Shown piece by piece: positions 17,228 through 25,402 of a DNA stretch of 64,000 nt (its first letter is position 1; each line of letters opens with the position of its first letter). A program made the translations under genes and the position numbers. Source of the DNA: Poriferisodalis sp965262965 (GTDB lineage: Bacteria; Actinomycetota; Acidimicrobiia; Acidimicrobiales; Poriferisodalaceae); the NCBI RefSeq assembly GCF_965262965.1, contig NZ_OZ253573.1, positions 1,736,001 through 1,800,000 on the forward strand. The letters run 5' to 3'. The notes beneath the pieces are model-generated. The model was given only the letters and a program-made list of their open reading frames with translations. It was not told where the DNA came from and did not search any database.

Positions 17228-18400
17228 ATGGCTGGCACCATCCTTGACGATCTCAAGATCATCGACACCGACAGCCACTGGTCCGAGCCCTACGACCTGT
17301 GGACGTCGCGGGCGCCCGCGAAGTATCGCGACCGCGTCCCACGGATGACCGAGCGCGACGGCAAGCGCCGCTGGTGGTTCGACGACTCGATCCCGATCGG
17401 CCTGCCGATCGCTTCGTCAGTCGTCGGTCCCGACGGCGAGAAGGTCACCGGAACGGTGTTCTTCGACTTCGACAACGACATGGTTCACCGCGCCAGCTAC
17501 GACGCCGAAGCCCGGGTTGCGATGCTTGATGAACTCGGCATCGAAGCGCAGATCATGTACCCCAACGTCGCCGGTTTCGGGAACCAGAACTTCCTGAAGT
17601 CGCCCGACGATGCGCTGCGCATCATCTCGGTCGAGATCTACAACGACGCATTGGCTGAGTTCCAAGAGGCCAGCGGCCAGCGAGTGTTCGGCATGGCGCT
17701 GCTACCGTGGTGGGATCTTGACGCTTCGGTGCGCGAGATCGAGCGCTGTCACGCAAACGGCTTGCGGGGCATCGTGACGTGCTCCAATCCCGAAGAGGCC
17801 GGCCTGCCTGATATGGCATTGCCGCACTGGGATCCCGTGTGGCAGGTGTGCTCGGACCTGGCGATGCCGGTGAATTTCCACATCGGGTCGTCGAAGGGCA
17901 ACCTCGACTACTACGGCAAAGCACCGTGGCCGTCGTTCGGGCCCGAACGCCGCCTGGCGGTCGGCTCGGCGAATCTCTTCATGGGCAACGCTCGGGTCGT
18001 GGGCAACATGATCTACTCCGGCGTACCAGAGCGGTTCCCCAATGTGAAGTTCGTCTCGGTCGAGAGCGGCGTTGGCTGGCTGCCGTTCTTCCTCGAAGTG
18101 CTCGATCACCAGATGGCTGAGACGGCCCCGAACGAGCTGTCGGAGTTGTCGATGCTGCCCTCGGAGTACTTCCGGCGGCAGTTCTACGGCTGCTTCTGGT
18201 TCGAGCGGTCGACCGTGAAGCCGACGGTGGACTACCTCGGCGCACAGTCGTTGATGTTCGAGACCGACTTCCCACACCCGACGTGCCTGTACCCACGAGA
18301 CGACCACGACTTGGCCAGAGCCCTCGAGGGCATCCCCCTCGACGACGTCGAGCGCATCATGTCTGCCAACGCGGCCGAGCTGTACCGCATCGACATCTGA
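17228..18400 (+). CDS. Amidohydrolase family 2 (metal-dependent hydrolase), full copy 1
   Basis: A 390-residue TIM-barrel amidohydrolase (PF04909 type). The N-terminus IIDTDSHWSEPYDLW holds the first metal ligands, VNFHIGSSKG the central His, and FETDFPHPTCLYP the C-terminal Asp/His. Related enzymes decarboxylate or hydrolyse ring-cleavage products; the true substrate is unknown. It starts ATG 17228, 59 bases after the DsbA-like gene. A nearly identical full copy lies at 33739-34911 and three partial copies at 44821, 50826 and 58002, so the gene has been duplicated repeatedly. Confidence 0.92.
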   Translation: MAGTILDDLKIIDTDSHWSEPYDLWTSRAPAKYRDRVPRMTERDGKRRWWFDDSIPIGLPIASSVVGPDGEKVTGTVFFDFDNDMVHRASYDAEARVAMLDELGIEAQIMYPNVAGFGNQNFLKSPDDALRIISVEIYNDALAEFQEASGQRVFGMALLPWWDLDASVREIERCHANGLRGIVTCSNPEEAGLPDMALPHWDPVWQVCSDLAMPVNFHIGSSKGNLDYYGKAPWPSFGPERRLAVGSANLFMGNARVVGNMIYSGVPERFPNVKFVSVESGVGWLPFFLEVLDHQMAETAPNELSELSMLPSEYFRRQFYGCFWFERSTVKPTVDYLGAQSLMFETDFPHPTCLYPRDDHDLARALEGIPLDDVERIMSANAAELYRIDI

Positions 18401-18579
18401 CGCACTTCAGCTACGAATGCAACTGACTCGATGAACCGCCGGTGTCTTGGTCCAGGCTCAGGCGTTCCTTGCGAGGATGATGCAGTGCCTAGCGATGGGA
18501 GGCATCCTTCCGAGACGCAGCGCTCGGGCGCGTACGGTTCGAGGCCAACTCCGGAGCCGGGCAAGTAGGTCGCTGACCC

Positions 18580-18834
18580 GTGTCTCCCAACGACTCGGTT
18601 GATGACCCCTACGCCGTGCTGGGCGTGACCGCGGCGGCATCGCCTGATGAACTCCGCCGCGCCTACCGGCAGCGCATGCGTTCCGTGCATCCCGATACCA
18701 AGAACGGGGACGAGGAAGCTGCCAAACAGGTCAACGCCGCTTACACGCTGCTTTCGGACCCGGCCCGGCGCCGCATCTATGACCGGACGCGCAGCGCGCA
18801 AGCCGCTGAGCGCTCTGGCGCACCAGCAATGTGA
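18580..18834 (+). CDS. Small J-domain (DnaJ-type) protein
   Basis: An 84-residue protein made almost entirely of a J domain: DPYAVLGVTAAASPDELRRA, then YRQRMRSVHPDTKNG with the HPD motif that stimulates DnaK, then VNAAYTLLSDPARRRIYD. No zinc or Gly/Phe regions follow. It starts with GTG. The 3' end lies at the edge of the IS3-like element (about 18837), so a longer C-terminus could have been cut off by the insertion, although a stop is present. Confidence 0.82.
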   Translation: MSPNDSVDDPYAVLGVTAAASPDELRRAYRQRMRSVHPDTKNGDEEAAKQVNAAYTLLSDPARRRIYDRTRSAQAAERSGAPAM

Positions 18835-18880
18835 GGTGTGTCTGAGTCTTCCGCGGAGATCGGCTGAGAAATGAACCAAG

Positions 18881-19957
18881 TCATGCTGTGTTCTCGGGGT
18901 TGTTGGTGGTGGTCCGGCGGTTGTGGTCGAGCCGTCGTGTGCGGGCTCGTTGGAGGCCTTGCCGGCGGGCCTCGCGGATCGGTTCTCCTCGTTGGTGGTG
19001 TTCGTCGTCGGGGGTGACGTAGCCGAGCGCTTCGTGCAGCCGGACTTCGTTGTAGTCGATCCGGATGCGTGCCAGCTCTGTGTCGAGCAACGCCGGGTCG
19101 GTGATCTCGTCGAGGTGGGGCCATTCGTGCTTGATGTGCCCGAAGAAACTCTCGATCCAGGCTTGGTCGGTGGGGGTGTGGGGTCGGCCGTGGTGTTGGG
19201 CGATGGCCATCATCGCCATGTAGGCGCGGGTGTCGTGGCTGGTCATGGCCGGGCCGTTGTCGGACACGGCGAGCAGGATCGGCCGGTCGGGGTCGTCGAT
19301 GTCGAGATCGAGGCGGTCGTCGGTGAGCAGCTCGTCGAGATCTTGGGCTAGCAGCGCCTGGTCGAAGATGACGCGCACTTGGGTGGAGGTCTCCTCGGTC
19401 GAGACCAGGGTGGTGATCCAGTAGCGGGAGACCATGTCGACGATGGCGAACACGCAGCGCCGGGCCCGCCCGAAGTGGGTGACGTCCCAGATCCAGATCC
19501 TGTTCGGTTCCCAGACCAGCCAGTGGGGCCACGGCGTCTTGGGCCGCCGTGGTGTCGGCGGCTGTTCGGGCAGCACAAGCCCGTGGGCAGCCAGAACGCG
19601 CCGAAACGTCGAGGGGGCCACCCACACCCGGCCCACATAGGAACCGCGGTGGGCGAGCTTGCGGTGCGACCGGTCGACCGGTCCCCACTCTTCAGCGACA
19701 GCGAGGACCTCCGCGACTTCGTCGGCCAGCACCGCATGCACCGGCGCGCCGCCCGGGGCGAGGTCGCTGAGCGTGCCCAGCTCGCGTCGGCGGGCCCGCC
19801 AGCGGTGCACCCGGTCGTCGGAGACCTGCCACACACCGGTGGCCCATGTGTGCCAGAACCCGGCGGCAACGGCGTCGTCGACGGTGTTGAGGACCAGCTC
19901 TTTGGCCTCGGCGGGGACTCTCGCCGGGACCGGTCCGTTCAGTCCCAGCCGGATTTT
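18881..19957 (-). CDS. IS3-like transposase OrfB (DDE integrase domain)
   Basis: About 358 residues from the frameshift site. It holds a helix-turn-helix region, WIWDVTHFGRARRCVFAIVD (first catalytic Asp), LLAVSDNGPAMTS (second Asp) and QAWIESFFGHIKHEW (catalytic Glu), then YNEVRLHEALGYVTPDDEH, an rve-type transposase. It lacks its own start; translation would come from OrfA by -1 frameshifting at 19954-19960. The frame is intact, so the element may still be active. Confidence 0.88.
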   Translation of the reverse strand, partial: KIRLGLNGPVPARVPAEAKELVLNTVDDAVAAGFWHTWATGVWQVSDDRVHRWRARRRELGTLSDLAPGGAPVHAVLADEVAEVLAVAEEWGPVDRSHRKLAHRGSYVGRVWVAPSTFRRVLAAHGLVLPEQPPTPRRPKTPWPHWLVWEPNRIWIWDVTHFGRARRCVFAIVDMVSRYWITTLVSTEETSTQVRVIFDQALLAQDLDELLTDDRLDLDIDDPDRPILLAVSDNGPAMTSHDTRAYMAMMAIAQHHGRPHTPTDQAWIESFFGHIKHEWPHLDEITDPALLDTELARIRIDYNEVRLHEALGYVTPDDEHHQRGEPIREARRQGLQRARTRRLDHNRRTTTNNPENTA

Positions 19958-20277
19958 CCCCGGACAATGGCCAACTCGATCGCTTGGACCTTGATCGCCT
20001 CGGTGAGCTGACCGATCTCTGCCCGGGCCGCTTCGAGCTCCCAGTTCCGTTCGGTGGCCGGGCGACCCGGTTTGCGGGCCAGCGCAGCCAGCGCCGCGTC
20101 CTTCACCGTCCGGCGGATGGAGATGATCGTCGACACATCGACCCCCCACTTCCGGGCGGCGTCGGCCTGGGTGATCTCTCCGCCCGCGACCTGCAAGTAG
20201 ATCTCCCACTTCGTCTCCGCGGACAGCTTCTTCGGTCGACGCCGACCCTCGCTGACAGTCATCTGATGCTCCTTCAC
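19939..20277 (-). CDS. IS3-like transposase OrfA (helix-turn-helix)
   Basis: A 112-residue basic protein with KLSAETKWEIYLQVAGGEIT then QADAARKWGVDVSTI, a transposase_8-type DNA-binding domain, and a C-terminal coiled coil (ELEAARAEIGQLTEA). Near its end the minus strand reads g gga aaa tcc, a canonical GGGAAAA slippery heptamer (19954-19960) at the point where the OrfB frame takes over. Confidence 0.85.
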   Translation of the reverse strand: MKEHQMTVSEGRRRPKKLSAETKWEIYLQVAGGEITQADAARKWGVDVSTIISIRRTVKDAALAALARKPGRPATERNWELEAARAEIGQLTEAIKVQAIELAIVRGKSGWD

Positions 20278-20357
20278 GCGTCAGCGAGAACACGATCAGA
20301 CTTGGTTCATTCCTCGGTGGACCCTCCGCGGCAAAGTCAGACGCACAACAAATGTGC

Positions 20358-22093
20358 CTAGGAGACTGCTGAGTAAGTCGGTTGGTGTGTCGGTGTCTTG
20401 GGCTTGGTTGGGCTGTGGTCGTGGGTTGGGGCGCGGCGGGGTTCGGTTGTGGGCTGCGGGTTCGGCTTGTCGGTGGGGGTTGGGTCAGGTGATGGCCCAG
20501 GTGGTGCCGTTGTGGTGGAGTCCGAGGCTGGTGAGGCGTTGGAGGTTGACTGCTGCGGCGCGCAGCCGCAGCCAGTGCCGGTTGTTGGCGGTGCCGAGGT
20601 AGGGGCATCTTCGGTTGCGGCGCACGATCCACGCGATGGTTCTTTCGGCCATGGGCCGCACGGTGCGGTATTGGTGCTGGAACCGGTCGGTGCGGGCTTG
20701 GACGCGTGCTGCTTTGAGCAGTTCGTGGTGGGGGTGGATCTTGATGACGCGTCCGTTCTCGGCGGTGGTGCAGCGGTCGCGTTGGGGGCATCGGGCGCAG
20801 TGTCGGCCGAAGCGGGCGTTGCCTTTGGGGGTGATGTGCACGGTGTGGCCTTCGGGGCAGGCCACGGTGCCGGAGAACTCGCCTGTGTCGGCGTCGATGC
20901 TGTAGTCGATGTCGAAGTCGTCGATGCTGTAGCCGCCCTCGACGGCGACGCTCAGCGGCGGCGGCTTGATCACCGCGTCCATGGCGCGCTCGACGAGATC
21001 GGCGCGAAGCTGCCCGGTGCCATAAGCGCTGTCGGCGAGCACCGTGGTGCCGGCGGGCTCGCCGTCGAGCAGCCCCATCGCTGCGTCCGCGTCGCCGGCG
21101 TCGCCGCCGGTGAGATCAGCAGCGGTGACCAGCCCGGTGTCGGGCTCGGCCGCGATGTGGGCCTTGTAGCCGTCGCGGTAGCTGTGAGAGGTCTTGTGGG
21201 TGTGACGCGACTCGGGATCCACCACGCTGATCACCCGGCCCTTCGCGGTGCCGCGGGCGATCCGCCACCGTCCCGGCCCCCCGGCGGGCTCCACGTCTTG
21301 GCCCGCGACCAGCCCCAACAGGCCCACCGCGTCGGCCTGAGCAGCGTCGAGATCGAGATCCGCCGCAGCCGCAGCCAGTTCCACAGCGTCGTCGACCAGC
21401 TCGGACACCAGCCGCTCGGCGTCGGCGGGATCGCACCAGTCCACCACCGGCGCGGCCGGGCCCAGATTGCGTTCGCGCACCGGCACCTCGCCCAGTTCGG
21501 GAACCAGCCTGCGGACCCGCCGGATCTGGTTCGTCACCATCGTCACGGTGTCCTGACGGGCCACAGCGTCGTCGAGCACCGTGGAATCGAGCACCCGCCG
21601 AGCGCTGCCAGCCACAGCGCCCGTCACAGCGATCAGCTCGCGCACCGCGTCGAACACCCGATCCGGGCGGCCGCTCGCGCGCAGCTTGTTGCGCCACAGA
21701 GTCAAAACCGTGGGATGGAACGCCGCCTCGGTCAGCGCCAGCCCTGCCGCGGCCTTCCACCCCACATCGGTCTGCAACCGCCGACACGCCTCACGGTCCG
21801 ACAGGCCCTCGAGAGCCTGCAGCACCATCACCGCAGCGATCACCTCGCCCGGCACCGACGGACGGCCCCGACCCGACCCGAACAGATCCTCGAACAACTC
21901 GTCACCGAACAGCCGGCCACGATGCTCGGCCAACAGCGCATACACCGACCCCGGCGGCACAAGATGCCCGCACACCGCCGCCGCGTCCAACAACACCCGA
22001 TCCTGAACCGCTGAGCCCTGCACCCCGACATTGTCCCGCGCGCCCCCACCCCGCACGCGGAAATCGCGCCCAATAAATCAGCAGTCTCCTAGT
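20358..22093. mobile_element. IS1182-family insertion sequence
   Basis: Perfect 15-base ends: ctaggagactgctga at 20358-20372 and its inverse at 22079-22093. The outermost ctag is itself a palindrome, so it may be a 4-base target duplication rather than part of the element. Inside is one complete transposase gene. Its right end is 14 bases from the first usable start of the gene at 22107, so it may have removed that gene's promoter or 5' end. Confidence 0.9.
20485..22056 (-). CDS. IS1182-family transposase
   Basis: 523 residues with the IS1182 layout: an N-terminal domain (GRPSVPGEVIAAVMVLQALE, LSDREACRRLQTDVGWKAA), a DDE domain (RRVLDSTVLDDAVARQ; VISVVDPESRHTHKTSHSY; TTVLADSAYGTGQLRADL), a Cys-rich segment (RHCARCPQRDRCTT) and C-terminal RPMAERTIAWIVRRNRRCPY. 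The frame is intact. Confidence 0.92.
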   Translation of the reverse strand: MRGGGARDNVGVQGSAVQDRVLLDAAAVCGHLVPPGSVYALLAEHRGRLFGDELFEDLFGSGRGRPSVPGEVIAAVMVLQALEGLSDREACRRLQTDVGWKAAAGLALTEAAFHPTVLTLWRNKLRASGRPDRVFDAVRELIAVTGAVAGSARRVLDSTVLDDAVARQDTVTMVTNQIRRVRRLVPELGEVPVRERNLGPAAPVVDWCDPADAERLVSELVDDAVELAAAAADLDLDAAQADAVGLLGLVAGQDVEPAGGPGRWRIARGTAKGRVISVVDPESRHTHKTSHSYRDGYKAHIAAEPDTGLVTAADLTGGDAGDADAAMGLLDGEPAGTTVLADSAYGTGQLRADLVERAMDAVIKPPPLSVAVEGGYSIDDFDIDYSIDADTGEFSGTVACPEGHTVHITPKGNARFGRHCARCPQRDRCTTAENGRVIKIHPHHELLKAARVQARTDRFQHQYRTVRPMAERTIAWIVRRNRRCPYLGTANNRHWLRLRAAAVNLQRLTSLGLHHNGTTWAIT

Positions 22094-22106
22094 TTGCGGC
22101 ATCGAC

Positions 22107-23246
22107 TTGTCGCTGGTGGACTCCGTCGAGGACCATCTGCAGCAGCATCGGCGAGAGCGCCGCCATCACTGTCAAATCTGCGGTCGGTGGCCGACAACAG
22201 AAGTTGCCTTCGAGTCCAATGCTGGCTTTCTGTTACGCCGTGTCCGCTATAGCTTCGCCGGTCGCGTCTGCAAGCACTGCGCCATTGGGGTGTTCCGGGA
22301 GTTCCAAGCCCGCAATGTCGCGTTTGGCTGGTGGAGTCTCATCGGGTGGTTCGCAACATGGTTCTACCTGGTCGGCAATCTGATTCAACACCGACGACTT
22401 CGAGCTCTGAAGACCCCGGAGCCGAGCGACCCGGTCATCGAGCGAATGCTCAAGGGCCGTCCAGTGTTGCTGCGGCCGAGCGTAATCATCGTCTGGCTGC
22501 TCGTGACCGGGTTCATCATCGTCTCCAACATTGCCGACTCGGATGCAAACAGCCCTCGCTCTGAAGTTGGCAGTTCGGGGCGCTCCGCGACGCAGACAGT
22601 GTTCGGTTGGAACACCTCCAGCTGCGTCACAATGAGCGCGGATGTGTGGCGTGCAGAACCGGTGCTCTGCTCGTCGAGTCGAGCGGAAGGCCAGATTCTG
22701 GCGATCGTCGAGGATGCCACCGAGTGTCCTGAACCCGCAGGACCATGGGTCGAAATAGATGTGAACCAGTTCGCATGCATTGACATGCGGCTCGACAGCG
22801 ACACAGGATCCGGCGCTCAGCTATCGGTTTCGTCTGAGTGGGAAGCGGATAGTTGCGTTGCAATCCACCCTGAACGGCAGCACGCCGTGCTGGTTCCGTG
22901 TTCCTCAGGGCTTGCTGTCGGCACCATCGTGGCCATGGTCCCCGACGCCTCGGACTGCGCATTCCGTGCCGATCACGTTGTCGAGGCCGTCGGCAACCGG
23001 ATTGCATGTATCGACGAATGGGATTACCGCGCCCATGAATGGCGTGTCGGGGCCTGCGTCTCGACTGAAGACGGCTTGTCTGAACTAGTCGACTGTGCGT
23101 CGGGACGCGCCACCTCCAAAGTTCTCGCGATCATCGACGACACAGTCGAATGCCCTGAGAATTCCGAACCAGTGTTCCTCTTCAATGAAGTGCATCTCAA
23201 GAATGAACGTGACCCCCTCACTGTTTGCCTCAGCAGTATCGAATGA
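22107..23246 (+). CDS. Membrane protein with N-terminal zinc ribbon and three LppU-like extracellular repeats
   Basis: Up to 379 residues. Residues about 20-60 carry HHCQICG and CKHCAIG (a zinc-ribbon pair), followed by membrane segments (about 75-95 and 120-140). The outside part has three copies of a domain of the form SCV..e....vpCss..a...I.ai......Cp, seen at about 165, 245 and 310; this resembles the LppU/SCO3897 family. The apparent start is TTG 22107, but the frame stays open back into the IS1182 end, so the native start is probably missing. Function unknown; a surface sensor or secreted-domain anchor is a guess. Confidence 0.6.
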   Translation: MSLVDSVEDHLQQHRRERRHHCQICGRWPTTEVAFESNAGFLLRRVRYSFAGRVCKHCAIGVFREFQARNVAFGWWSLIGWFATWFYLVGNLIQHRRLRALKTPEPSDPVIERMLKGRPVLLRPSVIIVWLLVTGFIIVSNIADSDANSPRSEVGSSGRSATQTVFGWNTSSCVTMSADVWRAEPVLCSSSRAEGQILAIVEDATECPEPAGPWVEIDVNQFACIDMRLDSDTGSGAQLSVSSEWEADSCVAIHPERQHAVLVPCSSGLAVGTIVAMVPDASDCAFRADHVVEAVGNRIACIDEWDYRAHEWRVGACVSTEDGLSELVDCASGRATSKVLAIIDDTVECPENSEPVFLFNEVHLKNERDPLTVCLSSIE

Positions 23247-23458
23247 TGTCATTAGCATCCAACGTCGAGAACCGGCTCTTCGCTTCGAAGCTGGGATGGG
23301 CGTAGGTTGAGATTCCGCAGATAGGGTGAGCGCCTTGCCGACTCTTGAAACTCCTTGCAGCCGGATACTCCCCAACGCTACCGACCAGCACCGCAGTCAA
23401 ATGCTCTTGATGACTGCACCGGTGGCCCGTTCTCCGTTGGCACACCGAAACCAAGTGG

Positions 23459-23749
23459 TTACGGGCAGCCTCGGCAGCCTTCCACTATGGTGTCCCTGAA
23501 ATCGGTTGGATCGTAATCAGTCAGACTTGAGTCAACTCTTGCGTTCCGAAGGCCGGCGCCACTCAAGTCGGCAAATCGAAAATCAGAACCCACAACCCAT
23601 GCTCTACGAAGGTCGGCTTCGCGCAGGCTTGCCGTGCCCAAGTCCGCTCCCAATAGGCGGGCATTGGACAGGACGGCGCCATCGAGCACGGCACCTCGCA
23701 AGTCAGCTTCGTCTAGTCGCGATACCGCGCCAAGACTTTCTCGCACCAC
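23459..23749 (-). CDS. Pentapeptide-repeat protein fragment
   Basis: 96 codons from a GTG, mostly pentapeptide repeats of the A(D/N)LxX type (EADLRGAVLDGAVLSNARLL, GADLGTASLREADLRRA, FADLSGAGLRNA), which fold as a right-handed quadrilateral helix. It starts inside the end of the upstream lipoprotein-like gene (37-base overlap in another frame). It may be a separate short gene or the frameshifted C-terminus of that protein. Confidence 0.6.
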   Translation of the reverse strand: MVRESLGAVSRLDEADLRGAVLDGAVLSNARLLGADLGTASLREADLRRAWVVGSDFRFADLSGAGLRNARVDSSLTDYDPTDFRDTIVEGCRGCP

Positions 23750-24207
23750 TCATCCATCTGACTGCTCGCCCAGTTGCCTTCGAGGCTCCACCCGCGTTCG
23801 CAACTATCCCTCCACCGCGTAGAGACGGTAAGCGGGCGGCCCATCTGAAGAAACTCGTCCAAGCTGACTACGAGACGGTCATATTCCAATCTCGAAAGGG
23901 GAAGCCCGTACCCGTCGTCGAAACAGAGTCGTTCTGCCCGCACCTCCCCCAACATCTTGCCGTCACCCGTGAACAAGCGGCCCATTCCGCGCGCGATGTC
24001 GCCGAACGGGCGGTCATCGGAGCCGTTGTGCCTCAAGAACGGGGTACTCGTTAGAAGTTCGTCGAGGATCAATAGATGCTTGATATTCAGCGCGAAGTCG
24101 TCGAGCGCATGGCTGCAGTCAATGTATTGGATCAAGTGCTCATTCACTTGGCTGATGCGTGCGGCCTGGCGCGCGATGTGTTCGTCGATGAGCGACTCGA
24201 TATCCAC
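23713..24207 (-). CDS. Lipoprotein-like protein of unknown function, 5' end uncertain
   Basis: 164 residues from GTG 24207 (VDIESLIDEHIARQAARISQ). The same frame continues upstream through DIEALIDERIEAALAKQAAT, a repeat of that opening, to FTLLAGCS, a good lipobox with Cys codon at 24304-24306. No ATG, GTG or TTG opens that upstream frame before a TGA, although a GTG sits in a neighbouring frame, so a frameshift in the signal peptide is suspected. The remainder (ERGWSLEGNWASSQMDEWCE) matches no family I recognise. Confidence 0.5.
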   Translation of the reverse strand: MDIESLIDEHIARQAARISQVNEHLIQYIDCSHALDDFALNIKHLLILDELLTSTPFLRHNGSDDRPFGDIARGMGRLFTGDGKMLGEVRAERLCFDDGYGLPLSRLEYDRLVVSLDEFLQMGRPLTVSTRWRDSCERGWSLEGNWASSQMDEWCEKVLARYRD

Positions 24208-24482
24208 GGCGGCTTCCGTGGACGTGGTCGCCGCTTGCTTGGCCAGCGCAGCCTCGATGCGTTCGTCGATGAGCGCCTCGATATCCTCGTCGCTGTCAGC
24301 GGAGCAACCTGCCAGCAGGGTGAACGCCGCAACGGTGGCGCGACGAGTCGGACTCCGACGGTGCCCCTCACGCGGATGACGGTAGCGGTCGTGTCACTGT
24401 GACGCCGGGCGACGCGCTCCGCTCGTACCGCCACGCCACCGTAGGGTGGGCACTCGAGGACCCCGACCCGTTAGGACGAGAC

Positions 24483-24749
24483 ATGGCGCCGAACGGAATC
24501 ATGAGATGGGAGGCCAGCCTGATACGCCGCGAGGCGATCGATGGCCGCGAGCACATCTCGAACGACAGCGCGGAGGTCAGCAGTAACTCCCCGATGGGGG
24601 CCATCCAGTCAGCGCTTCATAAGTGGCCCGAATTCAAGATGACTGCCGCGCCAGTGTTTGATTCCCACACGGATTCGGCGTCGGCGTTAGTCACGCTCGC
24701 CGAGGGAAGTCAGGAGGTTGTCGGTTGGCTCAGGGTGAAGCCGCTGTGA
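24483..24749 (+). CDS. Hypothetical protein
   Basis: An 88-residue frame from ATG 24483 (MAPNGIMRWEASLIRREAID) to 24749. No signal peptide, membrane segment or known motif is visible. It ends TGA overlapping a GTG that opens the next short frame. It diverges from the lipoprotein-like gene. Coding status is uncertain. Confidence 0.4.
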   Translation: MAPNGIMRWEASLIRREAIDGREHISNDSAEVSSNSPMGAIQSALHKWPEFKMTAAPVFDSHTDSASALVTLAEGSQEVVGWLRVKPL

Positions 24750-24910
24750 GCAACGAAGGGTACGAAAGGCTGACGAACCTCTTGGCGGGGTACTTCGTGC
24801 TCGCCAGGTTGTGGGTACCCCGTCGGGCTTTTCATCAAGTCTTACACCGCAAAGCCCACGGCTTCACCAACTACGCCGACCATGAAGCCCGCGGCATCCT
24901 CATAGCATGA
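24746..24910 (+). CDS. Hypothetical small protein
   Basis: A 54-residue frame (MSNEGYERLTNLLAGYFVLA) overlapping the previous stop by 4 bases (GTGA), a pattern typical of translational coupling. No recognisable domain. It ends directly before the darT-like gene region, so it could belong to that transcript. Confidence 0.3.
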   Translation: MSNEGYERLTNLLAGYFVLARLWVPRRAFHQVLHRKAHGFTNYADHEARGILIA

Positions 24911-25402
24911 ACCCTGCCGAGCCTAGCAGCCCGAATCCCAACAGAGGACGGAGACTCAATCAGTCACCGACGTATACACTCAGGTCACTCGCAGACCACC
25001 TAAACGGCGTGTCGCCCGTGGCCTCGACACACGCTCGTCTACACACTGAATCAAGGCTCCAGATGTCAAGTATTGGAAACGAGATCGGCCGACGCCGAAT
25101 CACCCGGCTCTGTCACTTTACTCGATTGAAGCTGTTGGGCCGAATCATCAGTGACCATGAGATTCTCTCCAACCAAGAGCTTATGAACCGAGGGCAAACA
25201 GTCTGCCGGAACGACTACTATCGACATGACGGCCACTTGGATTACCTCTCGTGTTCCGTCCAGTATCCCAACCTGTTCGTTCTCGACAAATTCCGGCAAC
25301 GAAGAGACTCCGACGACTCATGGGTAGTGGTGCTGCTCGACCCGAATCTTCTTGAATCATCGTCGACTCGCTTTTCCCCAGTCAACGCGGCAACCGATAA
25401 AG

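Larger units (their letters stand above)
18837..20348. mobile_element. IS3-like insertion sequence (orfAB with frameshift)
   Basis: Imperfect terminal inverted repeats of about 50 bases flank two overlapping transposase frames. Left end: tctgagtcttccgcggag with aatgaaccaagtca. Right end, on the other strand: tctgactttgccgcggag with aatgaaccaagtct. The exact outer bases are uncertain by a few positions and no target duplication is visible. It ends 9 bases from the IS1182 element. Confidence 0.82.

Noticed and set aside
20398..22014. Plus-strand open frame of 538 codons
   Set aside because: Antisense of the IS1182 transposase; the transposase motifs and element ends explain the DNA.
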